The notes below the pieces were generated by a model, which ran no database searches, was not told where the DNA came from, and saw only the letters and a program-made list of their open reading frames with translations. Both the position numbers and the translations under genes were made by a program. This document shows, piece after piece, positions 1 through 6,224 of a stretch of 14,621 nt of DNA. The stretch's first letter is position 1. Each line of letters opens with the position of its first letter. Source of the stretch: an uncultured Collinsella sp. (GTDB lineage Bacteria; Actinomycetota; Coriobacteriia; Coriobacteriales; Coriobacteriaceae); NCBI GenBank assembly GCA_900759435.1, contig CAAEVD010000284.1, positions 1 through 14,621 of the forward strand, in the 5' to 3' direction.

Positions 1-22
1 AACGACCCTACCACGTTGCACT

Positions 23-50
23 TTACCAAACAAGAGTATTCGTATATAAC
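23..50 (+). promoter_or_regulatory. weak candidate promoter for the M20 hydrolase gene
   Basis: A TTTACC hexamer (23-28) and a TATAAC hexamer (45-50) are separated by 16 bp, in an AT-rich stretch about 95 bp upstream of the chosen start. The match to a housekeeping promoter is only partial and other pairings in the same stretch are possible, so this is a tentative call. Confidence 0.25.
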
Positions 51-144
51 GTTTAAAAAATGCAGGGATATGCTAGAAACAAGGGCGTCACAATTCTGCA
101 TCACAATATTGTGGGAATGGATATGCCCCATGAAAGGATCCATT

Positions 145-1332
145 ATGACCGAGCTCCAAGAACTTCGTCGCTATCGTCGCGACCTGCATCGCATTCCGGA
201 GCTCGATTTCGATCTTCCGCAGACTATCGCCTATATCGAGGGCGTGTTGGCGCCGCTCGCTTGCGAGGTGACCCATCCGTGCCCCAGCTGCGTCTGCGCT
301 TTCTTCGACGCTGGCGTTGGTGCCGCGCATGCCACGGCGATTCGCGCCGATATGGATGCGCTGCCCATCGCGGAGGCGACGGGTGCGGATTTCGCCTCGA
401 CGCATCCCGGCAAGATGCACGCTTGTGGACATGACGGACACATGGCTATGGCACTTGCCGCCGCGACGTATGTCGACCGTACGATTCGTGAGCAGCCGGG
501 CGTCATCAAGCGCAACGCGCTCATTGTGTTCCAGCCTGCCGAGGAAACGACCGGTGGTGCCAAGACGGTGTGCGAGGGCGGCGTGTTCGAGCACTACGGG
601 GCGGATCGCATCTTCGGCTTTCACGTGTGGCCCGATCTGCCCGCCGGCACGTTGGCGAGTTGCTCCGGTCCGTTGCTGGCGCGTTCGAGTGAGACGCACA
701 TTCATATTCACGGGACGAGCATCCATATCGCTAAGACCTATGGCGTTCCGGTCGAGGAGTCGCACGATGCAGCACTGGCGGCTGCCAAGTTCTTGGTTGC
801 CGAGCGCGAGCTCATGGACGAGTTGGGTGCCGACGAGCCCTGCATTGGTAAGTTCGGCCTGCTGCAGGCCGGCACCGTCTGCAATGCGGTGGCGGGGGAG
901 GCCCATGTGGCTGGCAGTCTGCGCGTGTTTACGGACGGTATGTTCGACCGTGCGCGCGAGGGCGTGCGCCGCGTGTTGGACGATGCCTGCGCCGCAACGG
1001 GCTGCACGTACGATCTCGACTTTGCCGAGGGCTATCCGCCGGTCGACAACGACCTTGAGCTGTTTGCCCGCATTGCGCCTGCCCTGTCCGAGCTGCAACT
1101 TGTTGACGAGCCGCTGCTGATCGCCGAGGATTTCGCGTTCTATCAGCGCCATCTACCGGGCGTGTTCTTCTTGCTGGGCACGGGCGTGCCGGAGGGTCAA
1201 GAAAACCCGAGCGATTCGGATGGCTGTCCCGCCTATGCTACGAGCGCTCTGCATACCGATACCATGCTCTTTGACGAGGAAATCCTGCTCAAAGGCCTCG
1301 ATGTCTACAAACGATTGCTTTTGCTTGCTTAA
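145..1332 (+). CDS. M20 family amidohydrolase / metallopeptidase (M20D-like)
   Basis: A 395-residue zinc-dependent amidohydrolase of the M20 peptidase superfamily, the group that includes aminoacylases, N-acetyldiaminopimelate deacetylases and hippurate hydrolases; it should cleave an amide bond of an N-acyl amino acid or similar substrate in the cytoplasm. Visible motifs are ADMDALP (69-74), HACGHDGH (92-99), QPAEE (130-134), GFHVWP (158-163) and a C-terminal SALHTD with His370. The expected metal-site and catalytic residues (Cys94, His96, Glu133-Glu134, His160, His370) are all present. The central dimerisation-domain His is kept in GTSIHIA (His194), where many relatives have GGHAA, so the substrate may differ from the standard aminoacylase. 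The ATG at 145 is preferred over in-frame starts at 16 and 130 because AAAGGA (133-138) lies 6 bp before it and the family homology starts there (LRRYRRDLHRIPEL). Length is normal. The exact substrate cannot be read from sequence. Confidence 0.9.
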   Translation: MTELQELRRYRRDLHRIPELDFDLPQTIAYIEGVLAPLACEVTHPCPSCVCAFFDAGVGAAHATAIRADMDALPIAEATGADFASTHPGKMHACGHDGHMAMALAAATYVDRTIREQPGVIKRNALIVFQPAEETTGGAKTVCEGGVFEHYGADRIFGFHVWPDLPAGTLASCSGPLLARSSETHIHIHGTSIHIAKTYGVPVEESHDAALAAAKFLVAERELMDELGADEPCIGKFGLLQAGTVCNAVAGEAHVAGSLRVFTDGMFDRAREGVRRVLDDACAATGCTYDLDFAEGYPPVDNDLELFARIAPALSELQLVDEPLLIAEDFAFYQRHLPGVFFLLGTGVPEGQENPSDSDGCPAYATSALHTDTMLFDEEILLKGLDVYKRLLLLA

Positions 1333-1346
1333 GTGGCGAAGAATAC

Positions 1347-1382
1347 CTGTTCTAGAAAATACGAACAGATGTACGGTATAAT
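1347..1382 (+). promoter_or_regulatory. promoter with consensus -10 and LexA-like box
   Basis: A perfect TATAAT lies at 1377-1382. Just upstream, CGAAC-AGAT-GTACG (1362-1375) is one base from the perfect palindrome CGAAC-N4-GTTCG, close to the Gram-positive/actinobacterial SOS box. CTGTTC (1347-1352) and GAACAG (1363-1368) form a second inverted repeat. No good -35 hexamer is visible at 16-18 bp, which would fit a promoter controlled by a bound regulator. It points to the HigA-like gene 114 bp downstream. The -10 is clear; the LexA assignment is inference. Confidence 0.5.
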
Positions 1383-1495
1383 AGAGATGTAAGTCTATAG
1401 AAACGTTTGACGTTATTAACGTAAGGCGATACTATGATTGCATCGTAACGAGCGCTATCGGGTCTGTTTTGAGTGGAGACAGGGGATGGCTTGGA

Positions 1496-1837
1496 ATGTC
1501 GAAATCGTCGATTATCACAAGTGATGAGACCGCGCCCGATTTGCTGTCGCCGGTGACTCCTGGTGAACTTCTCAAAGAGGAATTTCTTGTTCCTATGGGC
1601 ATTTCTCAATATCGCCTTGCTAAGGAGACCGGGATTCCGGCCCAACGCATTGGGCAGATTATCCTGGGAAGGCGTCGCGTGACGGCCGACACCGACCTTC
1701 GCCTTTGCCGCTACTTTGGCCTGACGGATGGTTATTGGCTGCGCGCCCAGATAGCGTTTGACCTCGAGGCGGAAAAGAGGCGCATCGAACCGGAACTGGA
1801 TAAGATCGTTCCTGTCCAGCGGGCTATCGCATTGTAG
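1496..1837 (+). CDS. HigA-like addiction-module antidote / XRE HTH protein, orphan
   Basis: A 113-residue protein of the HigA/VapI antidote family. The TPGELLKEEFLVPMGIS motif (21-37), then SQYRLAKETGIPAQRIGQII (37-56) and RRVTADTDLRLCRYF (60-74), is the typical helix-turn-helix of this family, which represses its own toxin-antitoxin promoter and neutralises a HigB-type mRNA interferase. No higB-sized frame exists upstream (only 164 bp to the previous gene) and the next gene is a membrane protein, so this copy is an orphan: a lone regulator or the remnant of a toxin-antitoxin pair. The ATG at 1496 follows AGGGGA (1481-1486) by 9 bp; a TTG at 1469 would add nine residues but has poorer support. 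Regulation is probably through the promoter at 1347-1382. Confidence 0.85.
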   Translation: MSKSSIITSDETAPDLLSPVTPGELLKEEFLVPMGISQYRLAKETGIPAQRIGQIILGRRRVTADTDLRLCRYFGLTDGYWLRAQIAFDLEAEKRRIEPELDKIVPVQRAIAL

Positions 1838-1866
1838 TGCTCAAAGATGTTGAGGTTGGAGTGACG

Positions 1867-2190
1867 ATGGGGCGACGCCGACAGACCGCCGTGTATAGTC
1901 CTGGTGGGTGCGGGTGCGGCTTGCTGCTGCTCCCGGTTATTGCTGTGAGCATTGGCGTGATGTTTGCGCTTGCCGGGTTGGCGGCAGCGGCACTCGTGTT
2001 GCTGATTGTGGCCATTGGCGTGACGATTTGGCTCTGCCGCAATCGCGAGCAACGCCGTGCCGATGGTAAGACCAATGTTGGATGGACCATCTTTTTGGTT
2101 ATTGCCTATCTGCTGAGCATCAGTTACTTGGCGTTCTTTATCCTGCTGCTCATTAGCACCTTTACCGGGGAATCCGTCACGGTGGGCTAG
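1867..2190 (+). CDS. small membrane protein of unknown function
   Basis: A 107-residue protein with a short basic N-terminus (MGRRRQ), a Gly/Cys-rich motif (PGGCGCG) leading straight into two adjoining hydrophobic segments (about residues 16-54), a basic cytoplasmic loop (CRNREQRRADGKTN) and a third hydrophobic segment (about 70-98). By the positive-inside rule the N-terminus and the loop should be cytoplasmic. The ATG at 1867 is chosen because GGAG (1858-1861) stands 5 bp before it; an in-frame GTG at 1837, overlapping the preceding stop codon, is possible but has no clear ribosome site. It starts 30 bp after the HigA-like gene and may be cotranscribed with it. I do not recognise a family and no function can be assigned. 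Confidence 0.7.
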   Translation: MGRRRQTAVYSPGGCGCGLLLLPVIAVSIGVMFALAGLAAAALVLLIVAIGVTIWLCRNREQRRADGKTNVGWTIFLVIAYLLSISYLAFFILLLISTFTGESVTVG

Positions 2191-2207
2191 GCTTCGACGA
2201 GCCTTTT
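2189..2207 (+). terminator. weak rho-independent terminator after the membrane protein
   Basis: AGGCT (2189-2193) pairs with AGCCT (2200-2204) around a 6-nt loop and is followed by TTTTGAG. The stem is short and the T run has only four bases, so termination may be partial. Confidence 0.35.
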
Positions 2208-2258
2208 GAGGATGAGGCGAGGGGGCGGATGGGACATGTTGTTCAAGACGGAGTGTGA

Positions 2259-2480
2259 CGCGCGGGCGGCAAGAAGATCGCGATTCCCATCGGCAAGCAG
2301 GACGCGACCGTCTTCCGAAAGGTGATGAGCGCAAAAGGCGCCATCTAAGAGTTCGCGCCGGCGCTAGGGACGGCCGATCAGGAGCGGGCACTGCGTATTG
2401 CCCGAGTGCGGGCGAGACGGATGGTGGCGTGGATGATTCGCACTTATCTTCCTGACTTTCGGATTATTCACCAAAAATAG
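2259..2480 (+). pseudogene. possible decayed coding remnant with internal stop
   Basis: One forward frame reads as protein-like sequence (GKKIAIPIGKQDATVFRKVM, then TADQERALRIARVRARRMV and MVAWMIRTYLPDFRIIHQK) from a TGA at 2256-2258 to TAG at 2478-2480, interrupted once by TAA at 2346-2348. No start codon with a ribosome site precedes it. The alternation of basic and hydrophobic residues looks like a real C-terminal region, but I recognise no family, and a chance open frame in GC-rich DNA is possible. It lies in the roughly 480-bp gene-poor stretch between the membrane protein and the GIY-YIG gene. Confidence 0.25.
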
Positions 2481-2655
2481 CTGTGCGGGCACATCACGAA
2501 CAATCGCCATACAAGGCATAAACACGGGCGCGGGGCTTATCGGCTTCGTGCTCTTCTTCGCCATAAGAAACGACAACAGCAGAGCGGTTAGCCGAGCGCT
2601 AATTTTCGTCTGGAAAACGAGTGGTATGATTCGACCTACAGGCTTATCAAACTGA
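2437..2655 (+). pseudogene. possible membrane-protein remnant (no start codon)
   Basis: A 72-codon open frame, bounded by TGA at 2434-2436 and TGA at 2653-2655, encodes two hydrophobic stretches (FALIFLTFGLF and GAGLIGFVLFFAI) followed by a basic tail. It has no ATG or GTG near its beginning and overlaps the end of the other remnant at 2259-2480 in a different frame, so at most one of the two is real in the overlap. It also runs through the promoter of the GIY-YIG gene. It may be the 3' end of a membrane-protein gene cut by an insertion, or chance. Confidence 0.2.
2603..2630 (+). promoter_or_regulatory. candidate extended -10 promoter for the GIY-YIG/ADP-ribosylglycohydrolase pair
   Basis: TGGTATGAT (2622-2630) is an extended -10 (TGn plus TATGAT). 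TTTTCG (2603-2608), 16 bp upstream of the hexamer, is a weak -35. It lies about 40 bp before the ATG at 2671 and would drive both cassette genes. Confidence 0.45.
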
Positions 2656-2670
2656 AACGGCGGAATTAAC

Positions 2671-3594
2671 ATGGGAAATGCTGTTATAACGCTCAGGGAT
2701 TTGATGCCGGTGGCGCACCCAGAGAAGACAAAGATCAAATTCAACATGAACGCTGGCGACGTGAACGTGCGCGCGTACGACATGCTGCTGAAGGACACCT
2801 CGACCCCCGAGAAGACCGATAGCGGCTCGCGATGGTACGAGATGAACGCGTGGAGGAGCGCGACGGGACAAGCGAATAACAACCTCAACCATGCGGATTA
2901 CCTGCTCTCGTTCGCACAGTACTACACCTACGGGCCCGAGTACTTCATCTTCGGCGGCATGCACAAAGTGGAGAAGGCAGTACCCGAGGTGCTGGGCGGC
3001 GTGGGCTACAAGTTGACGCTTCTTCCCGACTACGAGGCCTACATCAAGCGCCTCATCATCAAGTTGAAGAAGCCTATCGGGCGCGACATCTACAACAAGT
3101 TCTACGAGAACACGATGCACGACTTCGAGCCCGTAGTGTACGAGTACTCGATGAGCCTGGGCAACGTTGCCCCTTTCCCTGGCTACAAGTACGTGTGCAT
3201 CGACCACAAGACCTTGCAGACCGTTATCGCCAGCGTGGGCTCCGACTGGTACTGGGCGCTGGACAACGTGAAGGGCGTCTACTGCATCACCGACACCGCG
3301 ACGGGGAAACTCTACGTGGGTTCGGCCTCGGGCGACAGCAAGAAGGACGCGGGCGCGGACTTGGGTATCTGGCAGCGCTGGAGCGCCTATGCCAACCCCA
3401 TGGACCCGACTGGCGGCAACAAGGAGTTCAAGGCCATCGTGGCCGAGCACGGAACTGGGTACATCATGGAAAACTTCACCTACTCCATCCTAGAGGTGTG
3501 CGACACCAAGATGACCACCGCCGAGGTGTGCGAGCGCGAGAGTCACTGGAAAGACGTGCTTTGCTCGCGCAAGTTCGGCATGAACTGGAACTAG
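2671..3594 (+). CDS. GIY-YIG nuclease family protein
   Basis: A 307-residue protein with two parts. The C-terminal domain (about 200-307) is a GIY-YIG nuclease fold: KGVYCI (201-206) is the GIY strand, KLYVGSA (213-219) the YIG strand, IWQRW (233-237) carries the conserved Arg236, NFTYSILEV (268-276) follows, CERESHW (287-293) holds the catalytic Glu candidates and FGMNWN (302-307) ends the domain. Residues 1-200 form a separate region with a YFIFGGMH segment (91-98), a charged YIKRLIIKLKK stretch (124-134) and FPGY (169-172); proteins with this layout exist among bacterial GIY-YIG proteins, but their function is not established. The start ATG is preceded by GGCGGA (2659-2664) with 6 bp spacing. 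It should cleave DNA or RNA in the cytoplasm. The next gene starts 9 bp after its stop, indicating an operon with an ADP-ribosylglycohydrolase. A restriction, defence or repair role is inference. Confidence 0.85.
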   Translation: MGNAVITLRDLMPVAHPEKTKIKFNMNAGDVNVRAYDMLLKDTSTPEKTDSGSRWYEMNAWRSATGQANNNLNHADYLLSFAQYYTYGPEYFIFGGMHKVEKAVPEVLGGVGYKLTLLPDYEAYIKRLIIKLKKPIGRDIYNKFYENTMHDFEPVVYEYSMSLGNVAPFPGYKYVCIDHKTLQTVIASVGSDWYWALDNVKGVYCITDTATGKLYVGSASGDSKKDAGADLGIWQRWSAYANPMDPTGGNKEFKAIVAEHGTGYIMENFTYSILEVCDTKMTTAEVCERESHWKDVLCSRKFGMNWN

Positions 3595-3603
3595 GTGCGC
3601 GCC

Positions 3604-4707
3604 ATGGGCTTGTTGCGGACGGTGAGGGACTGCGTGTACGGCATGGCCGTGGGCGATGCGCTCGGCGTACCCTACGAGTTCAGGCCGCGCGGCAGCTTTA
3701 CCTGCACGGACATGGTGGGCCGCGGCACGCACAACCAGCCTGCGGGCACATGGAGCGACGACACGTCCATGGCGCTCGCGCTGTGCGACAGCTACCGCGA
3801 GCTGGGCGATATCAATTGCGACGATATCCTCGTCAAGTTCCGCAAATGGATAAACGAAGGCGCATACACCGCCGACGGGAACGTCTTCGACTACGGCAAC
3901 GCCACCAGGCAGGCGCTCGATACGGGTTGCGGGCTCACAAGCGAATACAGCAAGGGCAACGGCTCGCTCATGCGCTGCCTGCCTATGGTGTTCATGGAAT
4001 GCTCCGACTGCGACATAAGGGAGGTCAGCGCGATCACCCACGCTACCGACGACTGCTGCCAGGCCTGCGTGGACATGATCGCCTATGCCCGCGAGGTGCT
4101 TTACAGCGGGCACGCCGGCTGCGAGAGTGAGGACAGAGCTGGTGCCAGCGGCGGCTACGTGTGGGATACTTACCACGCCGCCATCTGGTGCCTAGAACAT
4201 ACCGACAACTACCACGACTGCGTACTGACCGCCGTGAACCTGGGCGACGATACCGACACCACGGCTTGCGTGGCCGGTGGATTGGCCGGCATCCTGTACG
4301 GATACGAGGGCATTCCGACCGAGTGGTTAGAGGCCTTGCGCGGCAAGGACGTGATTGAGCCTTATTTGTTCGGCGGGGCTTACGGTGATGACCTGTACAG
4401 GTTCGTTAAGCGCTTCGAGGATTCGCTGGACGGTCCCACCCGCGACTTCCACGCGTTGGCCCATGACATGTTCGGCCTGGGTTGGCACAGGGACTGTGGC
4501 GAGGCCTTTGCCGGGGCATATCCGCGCTCCGGTACGACCGAAGGACTGCGAGAGGACATAGACACCATAGACGATGTTGGGCTTCTGGGCAGCGGCGTCT
4601 TCTCTCGGTGGCGCTATATAACGCACTGGAAGTACGATAGTGTGCCTGATGAGGACGATCTGGAGTGGTTCAGGCTGGCGCTCGGGAGGCTTCGCGAGCT
4701 GGCATAG
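3604..4707 (+). CDS. ADP-ribosylglycohydrolase family protein (DraG/ARH) with extra C-terminal domain
   Basis: A 367-residue protein. Residues 1 to about 270 form an ADP-ribosylglycohydrolase domain, which removes ADP-ribose from modified proteins or nucleic acids with a binuclear metal site. Motifs are YGMAVGDALGVPYEF (12-26), GTWSDDTSMA (48-57, metal-binding SDDT), GNGSLMR (118-124), HATDD (146-150) and NLGDDTDTTACVAGG (212-226, second metal-binding cluster). Residues about 275-367 are an additional domain ending GSGVFSRWRYITHW (330-343) and EWFRLALGRLREL, resembling DUF6508-type sequences from memory; its role is unknown. AGGTG (3593-3597) at 6 bp favours ATG 3604; a GTG at 3595, directly after the upstream stop, would add three residues. 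It is coupled to the GIY-YIG gene and could reverse or guard against ADP-ribosylation. The same frame stays open for 31 codons past the TAG stop. Confidence 0.88.
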   Translation: MGLLRTVRDCVYGMAVGDALGVPYEFRPRGSFTCTDMVGRGTHNQPAGTWSDDTSMALALCDSYRELGDINCDDILVKFRKWINEGAYTADGNVFDYGNATRQALDTGCGLTSEYSKGNGSLMRCLPMVFMECSDCDIREVSAITHATDDCCQACVDMIAYAREVLYSGHAGCESEDRAGASGGYVWDTYHAAIWCLEHTDNYHDCVLTAVNLGDDTDTTACVAGGLAGILYGYEGIPTEWLEALRGKDVIEPYLFGGAYGDDLYRFVKRFEDSLDGPTRDFHALAHDMFGLGWHRDCGEAFAGAYPRSGTTEGLREDIDTIDDVGLLGSGVFSRWRYITHWKYDSVPDEDDLEWFRLALGRLRELA

Positions 4708-4719
4708 GGGTGCCGTGAT

Positions 4720-4803
4720 TTGAATCGCTTGCCTGAGGTGGCTGATGCCGACTTAAAGCACGGGGAGATATACCGCAGCGCTATTGCTTTATTACCTGAG
4801 TGA
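4720..4803 (+). other. short open frame continuing after the ADP-ribosylglycohydrolase stop
   Basis: The reading frame of the ADP-ribosylglycohydrolase continues after its TAG for 31 sense codons to TGA at 4801-4803. It contains a TTG at 4720 and then protein-like sequence (NRLPEVADADLKHGEIYRSA). This may be the beginning of a truncated third cassette gene, a former C-terminal extension cut off by the stop, or chance. No family is recognised and no strong ribosome site precedes the TTG. Confidence 0.25.
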
Positions 4804-5050
4804 TCTTAGGACCATGCCTTTTATTCGATAGCGGGGCGACGGAATCGTCGAACACCATGCGCGCTATCTTCGACGGGCAGCCCCCCATGGGCATCTTGCA
4901 GGTGAGAGGGGTACGGCTAACGTCGGCCAGAGGCGCGGCAAGGGCGCTTTGGCATCAAGCTGCAGCCTCAATCACCGCTCCATCTGAACAGGCATCTTCT
5001 CAATCCAGTACTAATTTGGCTTACAAACCCCCATTAGCTCCCAACTAATG
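4781..5050 (-). pseudogene. possible decayed gene fragment on the minus strand
   Basis: Part of the roughly 410-bp gene-poor stretch before the lipoprotein. The minus strand holds a frame ending at TAG (complement 4781-4783) that reads as plausible protein (LADVSRTPLTCKMPMGGCPS, then MVFDDSVAPLSNKRHGPKIT). It is broken by two TGA codons at complement 4955-4957 and 5000-5002; the longest ATG-started piece is 37 codons (from 4894). The opposite strand is open from 4800 to 5048 (82 residues, GTG start, no ribosome site), which could simply mirror the minus frame. I cannot decide which strand, if either, was coding. A small inverted repeat CATTAG/CTAATG (5032-5037, 5045-5050) is also present. Confidence 0.22.
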
Positions 5051-5121
5051 AATTTGAGCTCGCTGCCTTCTACGATGTGCTGTGTGCCGGCGCGGTAGCC
5101 GGATCGTAGGAAGGATGCATA

Positions 5122-5664
5122 ATGAAAAAGCTCGAAAACGATGTGCTGCTGAGCCGTCGCGCTGCACTTGGCGCATTCGCCACCGTCGCTTTGGGGACTG
5201 CCGGTCTTCTTGCCGGTTGCGGTAGCGATAAGGCGACCGTCACCGAGGATGCCGACGATGGCGACAAGAAGGAAGAGACGAAGAAGGAAGAGCAACCTAC
5301 GACTGACCTGGCTGTTGGCACGACGGTGACCACGACTGCTGGCCTTTCCGTCGTCGTCGATTCCGTCCAGCCCGGTCTCACAAATTATGACGATTCGACC
5401 ATGACGGGTATTCACGTCACGTACGTCAACAATGGCGATGAGGGCGCAGATTACAATATCTACGACTGGAAGGGCGAGGACGCCAACGGTGCGCAGCAGA
5501 ACCAGGGTTACTACAGCGAGGGCTCCGATGAGCTGCAGTCTGGCACCCTTGCCGCCGGTGGCTCCGTGGCGGGCAATATCTACTTTGATGGTGACATCAA
5601 GAAGGCTCTCTATTTTGCCAACGTGTTTGATAAGTCTGCCGCTGCAAGCTGGGTGCTGGCCTAA
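5122..5664 (+). CDS. secreted lipoprotein with DUF4352-like domain
   Basis: A 180-residue surface lipoprotein. The N-terminus has a twin-arginine-like LSRRAALGAF (10-19), a hydrophobic core and the lipobox LLAGC with Cys33 as the lipidation site, so it may be exported by the Tat route and anchored by Cys33. A charged Lys/Glu/Asp linker follows (35-58), then a beta-rich domain (about 65-180) with TAGLSVVVDSVQPG, GIHVTYVNNGDE and NIYFDG, the pattern of DUF4352/immunoglobulin-like extracellular domains. AGGAAGGA (5108-5115) is 6 bp before the ATG. The HTH and kinase genes follow on the same strand after 39 bp, so it may belong to the same signalling operon. Ligand or partner is unknown. Confidence 0.85.
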   Translation: MKKLENDVLLSRRAALGAFATVALGTAGLLAGCGSDKATVTEDADDGDKKEETKKEEQPTTDLAVGTTVTTTAGLSVVVDSVQPGLTNYDDSTMTGIHVTYVNNGDEGADYNIYDWKGEDANGAQQNQGYYSEGSDELQSGTLAAGGSVAGNIYFDGDIKKALYFANVFDKSAAASWVLA

Positions 5665-5703
5665 CATGTCGCTACCGTTGCGCCGTATGGGAGGTGAGGT
5701 CGT

Positions 5704-6126
5704 ATGCCCAATAAAAAGCTGACGGACGAGTTACTCAATGAACTCCTCGACGCGCCAAACATCGATGGCTATATCAAAGAGCACGACTTTGCCGCACCGT
5801 CGCTTTCGGACTACTTAAAGCAGTTGCTGCAAGAGAAGGGGCTCGAGCGTTCGCGCGTGGTGCGTATGGCCGACCTCAACGAGACCTTTGGCTATCAGAT
5901 CTTTACCGGTTCGCGCAATCCGAGCCGCAATAAGGTGCTGCAGATTGCCTTTGCAATGGCGCTGTCGATGAAGGAGACCAACCGCGCCCTGACGGCTGCC
6001 GGAGTGAGCGTTCTCAACTGCAAGGACCGTCGCGATGCAATCATTATCTTTTGCATCGACCGTGGCTGTAGCCTCCAAAAGGTCAATGAAGAGCTGTATC
6101 GCTTTGGCGAGGAAACGGTGAGTTAG
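5704..6126 (+). CDS. XRE-like HTH regulator associated with a Ser/Thr kinase
   Basis: A 140-residue helix-turn-helix protein. SLSDYLKQLLQEKGLERSRV (33-52), NETFGYQIFTGSRNPSRNKV (59-78) and a third block with MALSMKETNRALTAAGV (85-101) form the HTH region. The C-terminal RRDAIIIFCIDRGCSLQKVN (109-128) motif is typical of a family that is found repeatedly next to Ser/Thr kinases in Gram-positive bacteria (from memory). The ATG at 5704 follows GGAGGTGAGG (5690-5699), a strong ribosome site. The neighbouring kinase starts about 100 bp downstream. It may bind its own promoter region, be a substrate of the kinase, or both; the perfect inverted repeat at 6179-6206 is a candidate binding site. Direct regulation is inference. 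Confidence 0.85.
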   Translation: MPNKKLTDELLNELLDAPNIDGYIKEHDFAAPSLSDYLKQLLQEKGLERSRVVRMADLNETFGYQIFTGSRNPSRNKVLQIAFAMALSMKETNRALTAAGVSVLNCKDRRDAIIIFCIDRGCSLQKVNEELYRFGEETVS

Positions 6127-6178
6127 TGGCCGATGGCTGAGCCAGCGGTGTCACCAGAACAACCATGCAAACGATCGG

Positions 6179-6206
6179 GGTGCGGACACCATGGGGTGTC
6201 CGCACC
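6179..6206. repeat. perfect 12-bp inverted repeat / hairpin at the kinase start
   Basis: GGTGCGGACACC (6179-6190) and GGTGTCCGCACC (6195-6206) are exact reverse complements around the 4-nt loop ATGG. As RNA this is a very stable hairpin, but the following bases (TGCGTTATG) are not a T run, so it is not a classic terminator. A possible -10 (TATGAT, 6212-6217) follows 5 bp later. It may be an operator, an attenuator or a terminator without a U tract. Confidence 0.7.
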
Positions 6207-6224
6207 TGCGTTATGATGGACGCC

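Noticed and set aside
88..1152. A 354-codon minus-strand open frame opposite the M20 hydrolase
   Set aside because: Antisense to a gene with all family motifs; Arg/His/Ala-rich composition without domains.
1383..1495. A HigB toxin gene upstream of the HigA-like gene
   Set aside because: Only very short frames occur in the gap; there is no room for a toxin of about 90 residues.
3195..4176. Large plus- and minus-strand frames overlapping the GIY-YIG and ADP-ribosylglycohydrolase genes
   Set aside because: Arg/His-rich shadows; the called frames carry the catalytic motifs of both families.
4800..5048. An 82-residue plus-strand protein
   Set aside because: GTG start without a ribosome site, no motif, and it may mirror a minus-strand fragment; treated as unresolved rather than called as a gene.
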